Assembly (NCBI RefSeq): GCF_001293775.1
Contig: NZ_LGLN01000010.1
Span: forward strand, 42,864-99,735
Direction: 5' to 3'
Length of the DNA: 56,872 nt
Source: Pseudomonas syringae pv. cilantro
Lineage (GTDB): Bacteria; Pseudomonadota; Gammaproteobacteria; Pseudomonadales; Pseudomonadaceae
In this document: positions 35,562-46,169 of the stretch, one piece after another
Position numbering within the stretch: the stretch's first letter is position 1
How the letters are laid out: every line of letters begins with the position of its first letter
The notes under the pieces: generated by a model
Database searches by the model: none
The model's input: the letters and a program-made list of their open reading frames with translations, nothing else
What the model was told of the DNA's origin: nothing
Translations under genes and position numbers: made by a program

Positions 35562-36085
35562 CGCGGATTTTCCTCGGTCTGGGGAGCAATATCGAACGCG
35601 AACGGCATCTGCATGCAGGGCTGGACGCGCTGGATGGCTTTCTGACCGACATGAGCTGCTCGCCGGTTTTCGAGAGCCATGCGGTGGGCATCAAGAGCGG
35701 GCCATTCTTCAATCTTGTGGTGTCGGCGCTGACCGATCTGCCGCTGGCAGAACTGGATCGCAGCCTGAAAATCATCGAGGCGGACAATGGCCGCTATGCG
35801 CCGGATCGGGTCGGTTTGCCGCTGGACATCGACGTGCTGCTGTATGGCGAGCAGGTCGGCAACTTCGACGGGCTGATTTTGCCTCGGGCCGAGATTCTGA
35901 AAAATGCTTTCGTATTGTGCCCATTGGCGCTGATCGCCCCCGAACGTCTGCATCCGGGGGTGGGCGTGTCGTTCAGCACATTATGGGCTGATGCGCAGAT
36001 TGATCAGCAGCTTTGGCCGGTGGCGTTCGAGTGGCGGGGAGCGGGGTTGACGCCTGAGGGTTTGCTGGGTGGGTGGCCCGGATGA
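35552..36085 (+). CDS. folK: 6-hydroxymethyl-dihydropterin pyrophosphokinase
   Basis: A 177-residue HPPK that pyrophosphorylates the FolB product using ATP. It begins [17 protein letters not shown] and contains PLDIDVLLYG, the magnesium-binding aspartate pair. The C-terminal 30 residues are variable. It overlaps folB by 10 bp and follows it in the pathway. A second FolK may exist elsewhere, as in other pseudomonads. Confidence 0.92.
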   Translation: MSLTRIFLGLGSNIERERHLHAGLDALDGFLTDMSCSPVFESHAVGIKSGPFFNLVVSALTDLPLAELDRSLKIIEADNGRYAPDRVGLPLDIDVLLYGEQVGNFDGLILPRAEILKNAFVLCPLALIAPERLHPGVGVSFSTLWADAQIDQQLWPVAFEWRGAGLTPEGLLGGWPG

Positions 36086-36116
36086 CCGCCGAAGATTTAT
36101 GTTGATGTGAGTCTGC

Positions 36117-36156
36117 CTTCGCGAGCAAGCGAAGCGTCGCCCGGCTCGCTCCCACA
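36117..36156. repeat. REP element
   Basis: CTTCGCGAGCAAGCGAAGCG followed by TCGCCCGGCTCGCTCCCACA, the palindromic extragenic repeat type found across P. syringae. It lies between the convergent ends of folK and cca. Confidence 0.75.
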
Positions 36157-36173
36157 AGGGAGGAGCTAGTCAG

Positions 36174-37403
36174 TCAGGCAGCACGCTCCGCCTTATACAC
36201 TTGCAGCGCCTTCAAACGCTCGTTCTTCAACGCATCGCCCAGTTCCTTGCCCTTTAGACCTTTCTCCAGCAGCGGTTGCACTGACACCGCTCGGGCCGCT
36301 TGTGCTGCGCTGCGCAGGTACTCGGCCTGTGGATAACTGCGCTGCTCGAAGCCATGCCGGCCTCGTGCGTCCATTTCGCAAGCGGCAATGAACTCTTCGA
36401 ATCGCTGCGGACGGCGGTAGACGTCGAAGCTTTGCAACAGCTCCAGCAGAGTCGAAGGCTTCAGTTCCAGCGCCCGGTGCCCGTGAGTGTGGTATTGACC
36501 GACCAGCAACGCCAGTTCCTGGCATTCCCTTGGCACACGAAAGCGCTCATTGACGGCTTTGATCAGCCGCAAACCCGTGTGTTCATGGGCGATGTGGCGG
36601 GGCCATTCGGACTCGGGCGTCAGCCCTTTGCCTAGATCGTGCAGCAGGCAGGCCCAGCGCACACTCAGCGGATGCTCGTGGATGGCTGACTGCTCAAGCA
36701 CGCTAAGCACGTGCACACCAGTGTCGATTTCCGGGTGGTGCGCAGCCGGTTGCGGTACGCCGAACAGGGCTTCGACTTCGGGCATCAGCTCGTTGAGTGC
36801 GCCGCAGTCATGCAGCACCTGGATGAACACCTGAGGCTGCTTTTCCATCAGCGCACGGGAGATTTCTTTCCAGCTCCGTTCGGCGGTCAACGCCTTGAGC
36901 TCGCCGGATTCACTGAGCTGGCGCATCAGTTCCATGGTCTCGGGTGCAATGCTGAAACCGTGTTCGGCATAGCGCGCGGCAAAACGGGCAACGCGCAACA
37001 CTCTGAGTGGATCTTCAGCGAACGCGGGCGAAGCGTGACGTAAAATGCGCGCTTCAAGATCGCGCTGGCCCTGGTAAGGATCGGTCAGATTGCCATCCTT
37101 GTCTTCGGCCATCGCATTGATCGTCAGGTCGCGGCGGATCAGGTCCCGTTCCAGCGTGACGTCGGGGCTGGCATGGAAGACAAAGCCGCCATAGCCGACG
37201 CCGCTTTTGCGCTCGGTGCGCGCCAGAGCGTATTCCTCGTTGGTCAGCGGATGCAGAAACACCGGAAAGTCCGTACCGACCGGGCGATAGCCTTTGATCA
37301 GCATTTCTTCAGTGCTTGCACCCACCACTACCCAGTCGACATCCGTGACGGGCAATCCCAGCAGGCGGTCGCGTACAGCGCCGCCAACTTTATAAATCTG
37401 CAT
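36174..37403 (-). CDS. cca: CCA-adding tRNA nucleotidyltransferase
   Basis: A 409-residue class II nucleotidyltransferase that adds or repairs the tRNA 3' CCA. The N-terminal motif [22 protein letters not shown] holds the two catalytic aspartates, [10 protein letters not shown] is the second motif, and an HD domain ([25 protein letters not shown]) gives phosphatase/phosphodiesterase activity. Length is typical of the bifunctional type. Confidence 0.96.
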   Translation of the reverse strand: MQIYKVGGAVRDRLLGLPVTDVDWVVVGASTEEMLIKGYRPVGTDFPVFLHPLTNEEYALARTERKSGVGYGGFVFHASPDVTLERDLIRRDLTINAMAEDKDGNLTDPYQGQRDLEARILRHASPAFAEDPLRVLRVARFAARYAEHGFSIAPETMELMRQLSESGELKALTAERSWKEISRALMEKQPQVFIQVLHDCGALNELMPEVEALFGVPQPAAHHPEIDTGVHVLSVLEQSAIHEHPLSVRWACLLHDLGKGLTPESEWPRHIAHEHTGLRLIKAVNERFRVPRECQELALLVGQYHTHGHRALELKPSTLLELLQSFDVYRRPQRFEEFIAACEMDARGRHGFEQRSYPQAEYLRSAAQAARAVSVQPLLEKGLKGKELGDALKNERLKALQVYKAERAA

Positions 37404-37500
37404 AAAAAACCTCCGTGAGCGCGACAGGATAAACCCTGCGTCGCGCTTACGGAGGCTAAAACTGAATGAATCACTGCTCAGCTAACACTGTGTCCACTCA

Positions 37501-39063
37501 CTACAGGTGTACGACCGCCAGATCACGCCGGGAAAACTCACTGTCGGCATGCTCGCCCTTCGGCGGGACGTGATGGACTTTGACCACCTCATCGCCCTGA
37601 AGCGTCTCCAGATGGATGTCAAAACCCCATAGCCGATGCAAATGCCTGAGCACTTCATCAGTGGAGTCGCCCAATGGTTTGCGGTTGTGCTGCTGGTGGC
37701 GCAGGGTCAGCGACCGGTCGCCGCGACGATCGATGCTGTAGATCTGAATGTTGGGCTCACGATTGCCGAGGTTGTACTGGGCCGCGAGGATTTCGCGGAT
37801 GGTCCGGTAACCGTTCTCATCGTGGATGGCCGGCACCAGCAGGTCTTCCTTCTGGTCGTCGTCCATTATGCTGAACAGCTTGAGGTCACGAATAACCTTG
37901 GGCGACAGGTATTGCAGGATGAAGCTTTCGTCCTTGAAGCTGCTCATCGCAAACTTGATCGCCGTCAGCCAGTCGGTGCCGGCAATTTCCGGAAACCACT
38001 GCCGGTCTTCATCCGTCGGGTGCTCGCACATCCGCCGGATGTCCTGATACATCGCAAAGCCGAGCGTATAGGGGTTGATACCGCTGTAGTAAGGGCTGTC
38101 GAAGCCCGGCTGGTAAATCACACTGGTGTGCGACTGCAGAAATTCCATCATGAAGCCGTCGGTGACGAGGCCTTCGTCGTACAGGTCATTCATCAGCGTG
38201 TAGTGCCAGAACGTTGCCCAGCCTTCGTTCATCACCTGGGTCTGACGTTGTGGGTAGAAGTACTGCGCAATCTTGCGCACGATGCGCACCACTTCGCGCT
38301 GCCAGGGCTCCAGCAGCGGCGCGTGCTTCTCGATGAAGTAGAGAATGTTTTCCTGTGGTTCGGCAGGGAAGCGCGCGTTGTCTTCCTTGCTGCTCTTGTC
38401 GGCGTTTTTCGGAATGGTCCGCCACAGGTCGTTGATCTGCCGTTGCAGGTGCTCCTCACGGTCCTTCTGGCGGCGTCGCTCTTCTTCGGCGGAAATCGGA
38501 TACGGACGCTTGTAACGGTCCACGCCGTAGTTCATTAACGCATGGCAGGAGTCGAGCAAGTCTTCCACGGCGTCGATGCCATGGCGCTCCTCGCACTGCA
38601 TGATGTACTGCTTGGCGAACACCAGGTAATCAATGATCGAACTGGCGTCAGTCCAGGTGCGGAACAGGTAATTGCCCTTGAAGAAACTGTTGTGCCCATA
38701 GCAGGCGTGGGCAACCACCAGCGCCTGCATGCAGATGGTGTTTTCTTCCATCAGATAGGCGATGCACGGATCGGAGTTGATTACGATTTCGTAAGCCAGA
38801 CCCATCTGGCCCCGCGAGTAGGATTTTTCCGTGCTGAGGAAGTGTTTGCCGTAGGACCAGTGGTGGTAACCCAGCGGCATGCCCACCGAAGCGTAGGCAT
38901 CCATCATCTGTTCGGCGGTGATCACTTCAATCTGGTTGGGATACGTGTCCAGGGCATAGCGCTCGGCAATCCTGCCGATTTCCCGGTCATAGGCCCTTAT
39001 CAGTTCGAACGTCCACTCTGACCCGGTGGAAAGGGGTTGGCGTTTCTGCTCTCTGGCGGTCAT
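37501..39063 (-). CDS. SpoVR family protein (YcgB-like)
   Basis: A 520-residue SpoVR-family protein, cytoplasmic, of poorly known biochemistry. The N-terminal region has HHWSYGKHF and [17 protein letters not shown]; the C-terminus carries [13 protein letters not shown]. The gene overlaps yeaH by 4 bp and follows prkA-yeaH on the same strand. This trio is induced under starvation and stationary phase in other bacteria. Confidence 0.94.
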   Translation of the reverse strand: MTAREQKRQPLSTGSEWTFELIRAYDREIGRIAERYALDTYPNQIEVITAEQMMDAYASVGMPLGYHHWSYGKHFLSTEKSYSRGQMGLAYEIVINSDPCIAYLMEENTICMQALVVAHACYGHNSFFKGNYLFRTWTDASSIIDYLVFAKQYIMQCEERHGIDAVEDLLDSCHALMNYGVDRYKRPYPISAEEERRRQKDREEHLQRQINDLWRTIPKNADKSSKEDNARFPAEPQENILYFIEKHAPLLEPWQREVVRIVRKIAQYFYPQRQTQVMNEGWATFWHYTLMNDLYDEGLVTDGFMMEFLQSHTSVIYQPGFDSPYYSGINPYTLGFAMYQDIRRMCEHPTDEDRQWFPEIAGTDWLTAIKFAMSSFKDESFILQYLSPKVIRDLKLFSIMDDDQKEDLLVPAIHDENGYRTIREILAAQYNLGNREPNIQIYSIDRRGDRSLTLRHQQHNRKPLGDSTDEVLRHLHRLWGFDIHLETLQGDEVVKVHHVPPKGEHADSEFSRRDLAVVHL

Positions 39064-40331
39064 GACACTAACCTTCGCTGGAAGAGTTCGCGGAATACCG
39101 GATAGATATCACCGGCAGAGACCAGCTGCTGCTGGGCAAACGTGTCGGCATATTCTTCACCGATGCGCTCGTATTCGTACCACAGGGCCTGATGTTCACG
39201 GGGAGTGATCTCCACGTAGGTGTAATACTGCACAAACGGCATGATCTGTTTGGTGAGGATTTCCCGGCAGATCGGCGAGTCGTCGTTCCAGTTGTCGCCG
39301 TCCGAAGCCTGGGCAGCGTAGATGTTCCAGTCGCTGCTCGGGTAGCGCGCAGCCATGATTTCCTGCATCAGTTTCAAGGCGCTGGAAACGATGGTGCCGC
39401 CGGTTTCCCGGGAATAAAAGAATTCCTCTTCGTCCACTTCGCGGGCACTGGTGTGGTGGCGAATGAACACAACGTCGATCTTGTCGTAGTTACGCTTGAG
39501 AAACAGATACAGCAGGATAAAGAAGCGCTTGGCGATGTCTTTGGTGGCCTGGGTCATGGAGCCGGAAACGTCCATCAGGCAAAACATGACCGCTTTGGAA
39601 CTGGGGTTGGGCTGTTTGACCAACAAGTTGTATTTGAGGTCGAAGGTGTCGAGGTACGGTACGCGCCGGATGCGAGCCTTGAGGCGTTCTATTTCGACTT
39701 CCAGCTCCTGAATGTCCCCGAAATTATCCGGCTCTTCGCGCTTCATGCGCTCCAGTTCGCTGGTCGATTCCCGGAGCTTGGCGCGGCTGCTGCCCGACAG
39801 TGCGATACGCCGCGCGTGAGCCGAGCGCAGCGTGCGGATGATATTGATGCGTGACGGGTTGCCTTCGTTGCTGATCCCGGCGCGCACGGTCTTGAAGGTG
39901 TCCGTGCCGGTCAGGTTGCGTTTGACCAGGTTGGGCAGTTCCAGGTCCTCGAACATGAATTCGAGAAACTCTTCCTGCGTGATCTGGAATGAGAACTCGT
40001 CCATGCCTTCGCCGGAGTTGCCTGCCTTGCCAGGCCCCTTGCCGCCTGCGCCACCTTGCGGGCGGGCGATGTGCTCGCCGGTCGTGAATTCCTTGTTGCC
40101 TGGATGAACCACGGTCTGTTTGCCGCCGCGCCCGTGATGCAGCACCGGTTCGTCGATGTCGCGCCCGGGAATACTGATCTGTTCGCCATGTTCCATGTCG
40201 GTAATGGAGCGTCGGCTGACGGCTTCCTCCACTGCCTTCTTGATATGGTCACGATAACGCCGCAGAAACCGCTGCCGGTTTACCGTGCTCTTGTTCTTGC
40301 CGTTGAGACGTCGGTCGATCACATAACTCAT
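39060..40331 (-). CDS. YeaH/YhbH family protein (DUF444)
   Basis: A 423-residue protein with a C-terminal von Willebrand A-like domain ([15 protein letters not shown], a metal-dependent adhesion site DxSxS). The family works with PrkA kinase and SpoVR. The N-terminal half is basic and Gly-rich (residues about 80-110). It overlaps the SpoVR gene by 4 bp and is 121 bp after prkA. Confidence 0.94.
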   Translation of the reverse strand: MSYVIDRRLNGKNKSTVNRQRFLRRYRDHIKKAVEEAVSRRSITDMEHGEQISIPGRDIDEPVLHHGRGGKQTVVHPGNKEFTTGEHIARPQGGAGGKGPGKAGNSGEGMDEFSFQITQEEFLEFMFEDLELPNLVKRNLTGTDTFKTVRAGISNEGNPSRINIIRTLRSAHARRIALSGSSRAKLRESTSELERMKREEPDNFGDIQELEVEIERLKARIRRVPYLDTFDLKYNLLVKQPNPSSKAVMFCLMDVSGSMTQATKDIAKRFFILLYLFLKRNYDKIDVVFIRHHTSAREVDEEEFFYSRETGGTIVSSALKLMQEIMAARYPSSDWNIYAAQASDGDNWNDDSPICREILTKQIMPFVQYYTYVEITPREHQALWYEYERIGEEYADTFAQQQLVSAGDIYPVFRELFQRRLVS

Positions 40332-40359
40332 AGGCCCCTCCGGGGAGCTTCAAGTTGAT

Positions 40360-40442
40360 AGCTTCAAGCTGCAAGCGAATGCGTTGTCAGCCTGTTAACC
40401 CAGGCTGGAACGTCGTTCGCTTGCAGCCGATAGCTTGAAGCT
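40360..40442. repeat. Long inverted repeat between prkA and yeaH
   Basis: Outer arms AGCTTCAAGCTGCAAGCGAA (from 40360) and TTCGCTTGCAGC + TAGCTTGAAGCT (40416-40442) pair with one small bulge. An inner hairpin CAGCCTG/CAGGCTG is at 40388-40407. The pieces nest into one extended stem. It would lie within the operon mRNA and may protect or process the upstream prkA message. Confidence 0.75.
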
Positions 40443-40452
40443 TGCACCTGCG

Positions 40453-42375
40453 TTACTGAGACTTGCGCACGCGCAGATACCATTCGGACAGCAACCGTAC
40501 CTGCTTGTCCGTGTAGCCCCTCTCGACCATTCGTGTGACGAAGTCGTTGTGTTTCTGCTGGTCCTCTTTGCTGGCTTTGGCGTTGAAACTGATGACCGGC
40601 AGCAGGTCCTCGGTGTTGGAGAACATTTTCTTCTCGATCACCACCCGCAGTTTTTCGTAACTGAGCCAGGTCGGGTTCTTGCCATTGTTGTTGGCACGCG
40701 CGCGCAGCACGAAATTGACGATTTCGTTGCGGAAATCTTTCGGGTTGCTGATGCCGGCCGGTTTCTCGATCTTCTCCAGTTCCTCGTTCAAGGCCACACG
40801 GTTGAGAATCTCGCCGGTTTCCGGATCGCGGTATTCCTGATCCTGAATCCAGAAGTCTGCATACAGCACGTAGCGGTCGAAGATGTTCTGACCGTACTCG
40901 CTGTAGGACTCCAGGTACGCCGTCTGGATTTCCTTGCCGATGAACTCGATGTAACGCGGAGCCAGGTATTCCTTGATGAAGCGCAGGTAACGTTCGCGGG
41001 TTTCGGCCGGGAATTGTTCCTGTTCGATCTGTTGTTCCAGCACATAGAGCAAATGCACCGGGTTGGCGGCGATTTCGTGCGGGTCGAAGTTGAAGACCTT
41101 GGACAGAATCTTGAACGCAAACCGTGTCGACAAGCCGTTCATGCCTTCGTCGACGCCTGCGCTGTCGCGGTACTCCTGAATCGATTTGGCCTTTGGATCG
41201 GTGTCCTTCAGGTTTTCGCCGTCGTACACGCGCATCTTCGAGTAGATGTTGGAGTTGTCCGGCTCTTTGAGGCGCGACAGCGTGGTGAACTGCGCGAGCA
41301 TTTTCAGGGTGTCTGGCGCGCAATGCGCCTTGGCCAGCGAGCTGTTGAACAGCAGCTTGTCGTAAATCTTGATTTCGTCACTGACCCGCAGGCAGTAGGG
41401 CACCTTCACGATATAGATACGGTCGATGAAGGCTTCGTTGTTCTTGTTGTTGCGGAAGCTGTGCCATTCCGATTCGTTGGAGTGGGCCAGCAGAATACCG
41501 GTGAACGGAATCGCCCCGAGCCCTTCGGTGCTGTTGTAGTTGCCTTCCTGAGTCGCGGTCAGCAAAGGGTGCAGGACCTTGATCGGCGCCTTGAACATTT
41601 CGACGAATTCCATCAGGCCCTGGTTGGCCCGGCACAGCGCGCCAGAGTAGCTGTAGGCATCGGCGTCGTTCTGTGGGAATTCTTCCAGTTTGCGGATATC
41701 GACCTTGCCGACCAGTGCAGAAATGTCCTGATTGTTTTCGTCGCCCGGCTCGGTTTTCGCCACGGCGATCTGATTGAGGACCGAGGGATAAAGCTTCACC
41801 ACCTTGAACTGGCTGATGTCGCCCCCGAACTCAGCCAGACGTTTGGTCGCCCAGGGCGACATGATGGTGCTCAGGTAGCGGCGTGGAATACCGAAGTCTT
41901 CCTCGAGAATCGCGCCGTCTTCACTGGCATTGAACAGGCCCAGAGGCGATTCGAAAACCGGCGAGCCCTTGATGGCGTAGAACGGGACTTTTTCGATCAG
42001 TTGTTTGAGTTTTTCAGCCAGGGACGATTTACCGCCGCCCACCGGGCCGAGCAGATAGAGGATTTGTTTCTTCTCTTCCAGGCCTTGGGCGGCATGGCGG
42101 AAATACGAGACGATCTGGTCGATGCATTCTTCCATCCCGTGGAAGTCGGCAAAGGCCGGATAGCGGCGTATGACCTTGTTGGAGAATATTCGCGATAACC
42201 GGGAGTTGGCGGACGTGTCCACCAGTTCAGGTTCGCCGATGGCCAGCAACAGACGTTCTGCGGCAGAGGCATAGGCGCTGCGATCCTGTTTGCAGAGCTC
42301 AAGATACTCCTGTAACGAGAGCTCTTCCTGTCGTGTGCTTTCAAAGCGGTCTTTGAAGTGGCTGAATATACTCAT
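40453..42375 (-). CDS. prkA: PrkA family serine protein kinase (YeaG-like)
   Basis: A 640-residue PrkA protein: an AAA+ part with Walker A GPVGGGKSSLAEKL (near residue 105) followed by a C-terminal kinase-like part. In enterobacteria YeaG acts in starvation adaptation with YeaH. Start MSIFSHFKDRF at 42375 is the family start; the frame extends to 42435 with an unlikely tail. First gene of prkA-yeaH-spoVR. Confidence 0.95.
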   Translation of the reverse strand: MSIFSHFKDRFESTRQEELSLQEYLELCKQDRSAYASAAERLLLAIGEPELVDTSANSRLSRIFSNKVIRRYPAFADFHGMEECIDQIVSYFRHAAQGLEEKKQILYLLGPVGGGKSSLAEKLKQLIEKVPFYAIKGSPVFESPLGLFNASEDGAILEEDFGIPRRYLSTIMSPWATKRLAEFGGDISQFKVVKLYPSVLNQIAVAKTEPGDENNQDISALVGKVDIRKLEEFPQNDADAYSYSGALCRANQGLMEFVEMFKAPIKVLHPLLTATQEGNYNSTEGLGAIPFTGILLAHSNESEWHSFRNNKNNEAFIDRIYIVKVPYCLRVSDEIKIYDKLLFNSSLAKAHCAPDTLKMLAQFTTLSRLKEPDNSNIYSKMRVYDGENLKDTDPKAKSIQEYRDSAGVDEGMNGLSTRFAFKILSKVFNFDPHEIAANPVHLLYVLEQQIEQEQFPAETRERYLRFIKEYLAPRYIEFIGKEIQTAYLESYSEYGQNIFDRYVLYADFWIQDQEYRDPETGEILNRVALNEELEKIEKPAGISNPKDFRNEIVNFVLRARANNNGKNPTWLSYEKLRVVIEKKMFSNTEDLLPVISFNAKASKEDQQKHNDFVTRMVERGYTDKQVRLLSEWYLRVRKSQ

Positions 42376-42661
42376 GACGTCACCTCGCTCGATACGTAGA
42401 GCCGGCGGCGGATCGTCAGTCGATGCTGGCAGCAACTGAGTATCCAGATGCTGTTTACCCCCCAGAACACCATAAAAGTAACTACCGATGACCCACGCGC
42501 CGGTGTACCGGCTCTCCCCTGAATACGGATGGCCTAGTCTTAGGATAGTTCGGATTCGGAAAGATAAAGAAGGGTTGCGCGAGAAGAGGGGCTGACCGTT
42601 CGTCAGATGGTACGCGAGCCCGCGTAGAACGCGGGATCAGCTGTCATAAAAATATTTTGTA
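42376..42661. other. Intergenic region between prkA and glpE
   Basis: Nothing coding is supported. It should hold the prkA promoter. I looked for a -24/-12 sigma-54 pattern on the minus strand and did not find one. Confidence 0.4.
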
Positions 42662-42982
42662 TCAGCCTTGCGCGGTTTCGTCGGGGTAAGTGGCGCGCCA
42701 CAGTTCGAAACCGCCGTCCACGCTGTACACATCGGAGAAACCCTGGCCCACCAGGTAGGCCGCAGCGCTCTGGCTGGAATTGCCGTGGTAACAGACCACG
42801 ACCAGTGGTTTGTCGAGGTCGGCCTCGCGGATGAAGTCGGCGATCGAATGGTTGTCCAGATGCAGGGATTCAGGAATGTGATTGCTCTGAAAGGACTGCG
42901 CATCTCGAACATCGACCAGCACTGCGCCCTGTTCGCGCAGCGCCTGAGCCTGTTCAGGCGGGATACGTTTGAATTCGGTCAT
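42662..42982 (-). CDS. glpE: Thiosulfate sulfurtransferase GlpE (rhodanese)
   Basis: A 106-residue single-domain rhodanese. The active-site loop [11 protein letters not shown] carries the catalytic cysteine; it transfers sulfane sulfur from thiosulfate to acceptors such as cyanide or thioredoxin. Start [11 protein letters not shown] at 42982 overlaps the apaH stop by 4 bp; the frame is open further upstream but only inside apaH. Confidence 0.95.
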   Translation of the reverse strand: MTEFKRIPPEQAQALREQGAVLVDVRDAQSFQSNHIPESLHLDNHSIADFIREADLDKPLVVVCYHGNSSQSAAAYLVGQGFSDVYSVDGGFELWRATYPDETAQG

Positions 42983-43884
42983 TGCTTGGGCTCCTGAGCC
43001 TGAGGTTGCGGGGTTTCGGCGATATCGGGCTGCCTGCCGATGACGATGGGCCCGGACGCGGCATTGCCTGTAGCATCGCAATTGCATTGATGGCGTTCAA
43101 GCGTATCGACGTTGAGCAGGGTCATGGCACCGCCCCAGACACATCCGCTGTCGAGGGCAAAGACACCGGGTTCGTCGCAGCGACCTTCCAGCGCCGCCCA
43201 GTGGCCGAAGATGATCTTCACGTCGCGGGTCTTGCGGCTCTTGTGACTGAACCAGGGGGCGTAGCCAGGAATGGTGGTGCCGACGCCTTCCTTGCTTTTC
43301 AGGTCGAGTTTGCCGTCGCTGGTGCAGAAACGCATGCGCGTGAAATAGTTGGTGATGACCCGCAGGCGTGTCACGCCGGTCAGGCTGCTGTCCCATTTGG
43401 CAGGTTCATTGCCGTACATGCCATCGAGGAACGCGCCATACACGTGGTCGTCCAGCAAAGCCTGTTCAACTTCGGCCGCGCACTTCAGCGCTTTTTTCAG
43501 TGACCATTGGGGGGCGATGCCGGCGTGCACCATGGCGACATTGCGGTCTTCATCGTAGTGCATGAGCTTCTGGCGGCGCAGCCAGCCAAGCAACGCGTCG
43601 CGATCTGGCGCTTCGATGATTTCGCGCAGCGTGTCACCTTTTTTCAGGCGTTCCAGGTTGCGGGCGGCCGCGAGCAGGTGCAGGTCATGGTTACCCAGGA
43701 CGCAGACCAGCGATTCGCGGATGTTGTACAGATAACGCAGGGTTTCCAGCGACTGTGGGCCGCGGTTGACCAGATCGCCCACCAGCCACAGCCGATCCTG
43801 TGCAGGGTCGAAGTTGACGTGGTCGAGCAGGCACTTCAGGGGATCAAGACAACCTTGCAGGTCGCCGACCGCGTAAACCGCCAT
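42979..43884 (-). CDS. apaH: Symmetrical bis(5'-nucleosyl)-tetraphosphatase ApaH
   Basis: A 301-residue calcineurin-like phosphoesterase that splits Ap4A to two ADP and removes Np4 caps from RNA. Metal-binding motifs [14 protein letters not shown] and GNHD are present. The C-terminal 25 residues (Pro/Gln-rich) exceed the E. coli enzyme. It overlaps glpE and apaG by 4 and 1 bases. Confidence 0.96.
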   Translation of the reverse strand: MAVYAVGDLQGCLDPLKCLLDHVNFDPAQDRLWLVGDLVNRGPQSLETLRYLYNIRESLVCVLGNHDLHLLAAARNLERLKKGDTLREIIEAPDRDALLGWLRRQKLMHYDEDRNVAMVHAGIAPQWSLKKALKCAAEVEQALLDDHVYGAFLDGMYGNEPAKWDSSLTGVTRLRVITNYFTRMRFCTSDGKLDLKSKEGVGTTIPGYAPWFSHKSRKTRDVKIIFGHWAALEGRCDEPGVFALDSGCVWGGAMTLLNVDTLERHQCNCDATGNAASGPIVIGRQPDIAETPQPQAQEPKQ

Positions 43885-44264
43885 CAGTGCAGCGAGCCCG
43901 GAACGGCCAGGCGGAACGGGGCGATCACGGCATCGAAGCGTTTGCCGTCTTCGGCCAGCATCTGATACGTGCCTTGCATGATCCCCACCCTTGTCGTCAT
44001 GACGGTGCCGCTGCTGTAGGTATGGCTCTGCCCGACCTTGATCAGCGGCTGCTGACCCACGACACCCTCACCCCGGACTTGCTCGACATGGCCGTCTCCG
44101 TCGGTGATGACCCAGTGCCGCGAGAGTAGCTTGGCAGGCAACTGGCCGTGGTTGTGCACGGTGATGGTGTAGGCGAACGCAAAGCGGTTCTGCTCGGGCT
44201 GCGATTGTTCTGCGAGAAAGCGCGTGACGACGCTGACGTCGACCTGATAACGAGAATCGGACAT
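43884..44264 (-). CDS. apaG: ApaG protein (DUF525)
   Basis: A 126-residue beta-sandwich protein, one ApaG domain ([25 protein letters not shown]). Function is unclear; it is always near apaH. Start MSDSRYQV at 44264 is preferred to one seven codons upstream. It follows rsmA by 112 bp. Confidence 0.94.
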   Translation of the reverse strand: MSDSRYQVDVSVVTRFLAEQSQPEQNRFAFAYTITVHNHGQLPAKLLSRHWVITDGDGHVEQVRGEGVVGQQPLIKVGQSHTYSSGTVMTTRVGIMQGTYQMLAEDGKRFDAVIAPFRLAVPGSLH

Positions 44265-44376
44265 GCAGTAGGCCTTGAAATCCATTGCGAAAAAACGCGC
44301 GTGTGCGGCAGATAGAACAGTCTAGGACAAGTAGGCGCAAAGGTGCGACTGAATGGCCGTTAACCTTTCCGGGCGC

Positions 44377-45183
44377 TTACTCCGTCACAACCTTTTCGCT
44401 GAGCGTGTCGGCCAGGCGAACGAACGCGGCCAGATCCAGTTGCTCCGGACGCAGACTGCCGTCTACGCCGGACGCGGTGATTTCATCGCTGCTGAGCAGT
44501 AGCTTCAGCGTGTTGCGCAAGGTCTTGCGGCGCTGGTTGAACGCTTCGCGCACGACCCGCTCCAGGACACGGTGATCCTTGGCCGGGTGTGGCAGTGTTT
44601 CATGCGGGACCAGACGAACGATGGCCGAGTCCACTTTCGGCGGCGGGTTGAACGCGCCCGGCCCGACGTTGAACAGGTGTTCCACGCGGCAATGGTACTG
44701 AACCATGATCGACAGCCGGCCCCAGTCACCACCGCCCGGCCCGGCAGCCATGCGCTCGACCACCTCTTTCTGCAACATGAAATGCATGTCGCGAATCAGG
44801 CTGGCGTTTTGCAGCAGGTGAAAGATCAGCGGCGTAGAAATGTTATACGGCAGGTTGCCGACCACGCGCAGGCTATGCGGCTCGGCGCCCAGGCTGTTGA
44901 AGTCGAACTTCAGCGCATCGCCTTGATGCAGGCTGAAGTTCGGCTTGCCGGCGAACTGGCTGTTGAGGATCGGGATCAGGTCCTTGTCCAGCTCAACCAC
45001 GTCCAGCTGCGCGCCGCTGTTGAGCAAGCCTTCTGTCAGTGCGCCCTGGCCCGGGCCGATTTCCAGCAGGCGCTCTTCGGATTTGGCCCGAATGGCACGC
45101 AGGATCTTGTCGATAACGCCTGCGTCATGCAGGAAGTTCTGGCCGAAGCGCTTGCGCGCCCGGTGTTGGTATTGCTCGGTCAT
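44377..45183 (-). CDS. rsmA: 16S rRNA dimethyladenosine transferase RsmA (KsgA)
   Basis: A 268-residue methyltransferase that dimethylates A1518 and A1519 of 16S rRNA late in 30S assembly. The SAM-binding motif [15 protein letters not shown] and the catalytic NLPYNIS motif are intact. It overlaps pdxA by 4 bp. Loss in other bacteria gives kasugamycin resistance. Confidence 0.97.
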   Translation of the reverse strand: MTEQYQHRARKRFGQNFLHDAGVIDKILRAIRAKSEERLLEIGPGQGALTEGLLNSGAQLDVVELDKDLIPILNSQFAGKPNFSLHQGDALKFDFNSLGAEPHSLRVVGNLPYNISTPLIFHLLQNASLIRDMHFMLQKEVVERMAAGPGGGDWGRLSIMVQYHCRVEHLFNVGPGAFNPPPKVDSAIVRLVPHETLPHPAKDHRVLERVVREAFNQRRKTLRNTLKLLLSSDEITASGVDGSLRPEQLDLAAFVRLADTLSEKVVTE

Positions 45184-46169
45184 GAATGGGTCTCGGCCAT
45201 CTGGTAAGCGGTTTGCAGCGCCACGTGCAGGCTGCCGGTGTCGATGTTCGCGGTGCCAGCCAGATCCAGCGCCGTGCCGTGATCGACAGAGGTGCGGATA
45301 ATCGGCAAGCCGAGCGTCACATTGACTGCCGCGCCGAAACCTTTGTATTTCAGCACGGGCAGGCCCTGATCGTGGTACATCGCCAGCACTGCGTCGCAGT
45401 GCTCCAGATATTTGGGGGTAAACAGAGTGTCGGCAGGCAGCGGGCCGCGTAAATCCAGGCCCTCGCTGCGCAGACGCTCCAGAGTCGGTTCGATGATGTC
45501 GATTTCCTCGCGACCCAGATGCCCGCTTTCGCCAGCATGAGGGTTGAGGCCACAGACCAGAATGCGCGGGTGGGCGATGCCGAACTTGTTGACCAGATCA
45601 GCGTGCAGGATGCGTGTCACGCGCTCCAGTCGATCCGGCGTGATGGCGTCAGCCACGTCGCGCAGGGGCAGGTGAGTGGTCACCAGCGCCACGCGCAGGT
45701 CGCCGGTCGCCAGCATCATCACCACCTGTTCGGTGTGGGTCAGTTCGGCAAGGAATTCAGTGTGCCCGGAAAAAGCGATGCCGCCGTCGTTGATGACGCC
45801 CTTGTGCACCGGAGCGGTAATCATGCCGCTGAAGAGGCCGTCGAGACAGCCTTGCCCGGCGCGCGTCAGGGTTTGCAAGACGAATGCGGCGTTGGCCTTG
45901 TTCAGCACGCCAGTTACCACCGGGGCGGCCAGTGGCGTATCCCAGACGTAAAGACTGCCAGCAGGTGCCGGCAGGTCGGGGAGGGCGTCTGCAGTGACAT
46001 CAAGCAGACTGACGGCCACACCCAGTTGCGTGGCCCGCTCAAGGAGCAGGCTACGGCTGGTGATGGCAATCAGGGGGTAGGGCTGAGGCTGCGTGGCGAG
46101 CAGCAGGCAGAGGTCAGGACCTATGCCGGCCGGCTCGCCGGGTGTCAGTGCGAAACGCTTGGGTTTCAC
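45180..46169 (-). CDS. pdxA: 4-hydroxythreonine-4-phosphate dehydrogenase PdxA
   Basis: A 329-residue NAD-dependent enzyme of pyridoxal 5'-phosphate synthesis. Zinc-binding histidines are in [12 protein letters not shown], and [22 protein letters not shown] and [13 protein letters not shown] are conserved. It overlaps surA and rsmA by 4 bp each, part of the lptD-surA-pdxA-rsmA-apaGH operon. Confidence 0.97.
   Translation of the reverse strand: MKPKRFALTPGEPAGIGPDLCLLLATQPQPYPLIAITSRSLLLERATQLGVAVSLLDVTADALPDLPAPAGSLYVWDTPLAAPVVTGVLNKANAAFVLQTLTRAGQGCLDGLFSGMITAPVHKGVINDGGIAFSGHTEFLAELTHTEQVVMMLATGDLRVALVTTHLPLRDVADAITPDRLERVTRILHADLVNKFGIAHPRILVCGLNPHAGESGHLGREEIDIIEPTLERLRSEGLDLRGPLPADTLFTPKYLEHCDAVLAMYHDQGLPVLKYKGFGAAVNVTLGLPIIRTSVDHGTALDLAGTANIDTGSLHVALQTAYQMAETHS

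Noticed and set aside
40435..42198. 587-codon open frame on the plus strand opposite prkA
   Set aside because: Antisense shadow of prkA with no recognisable protein features.
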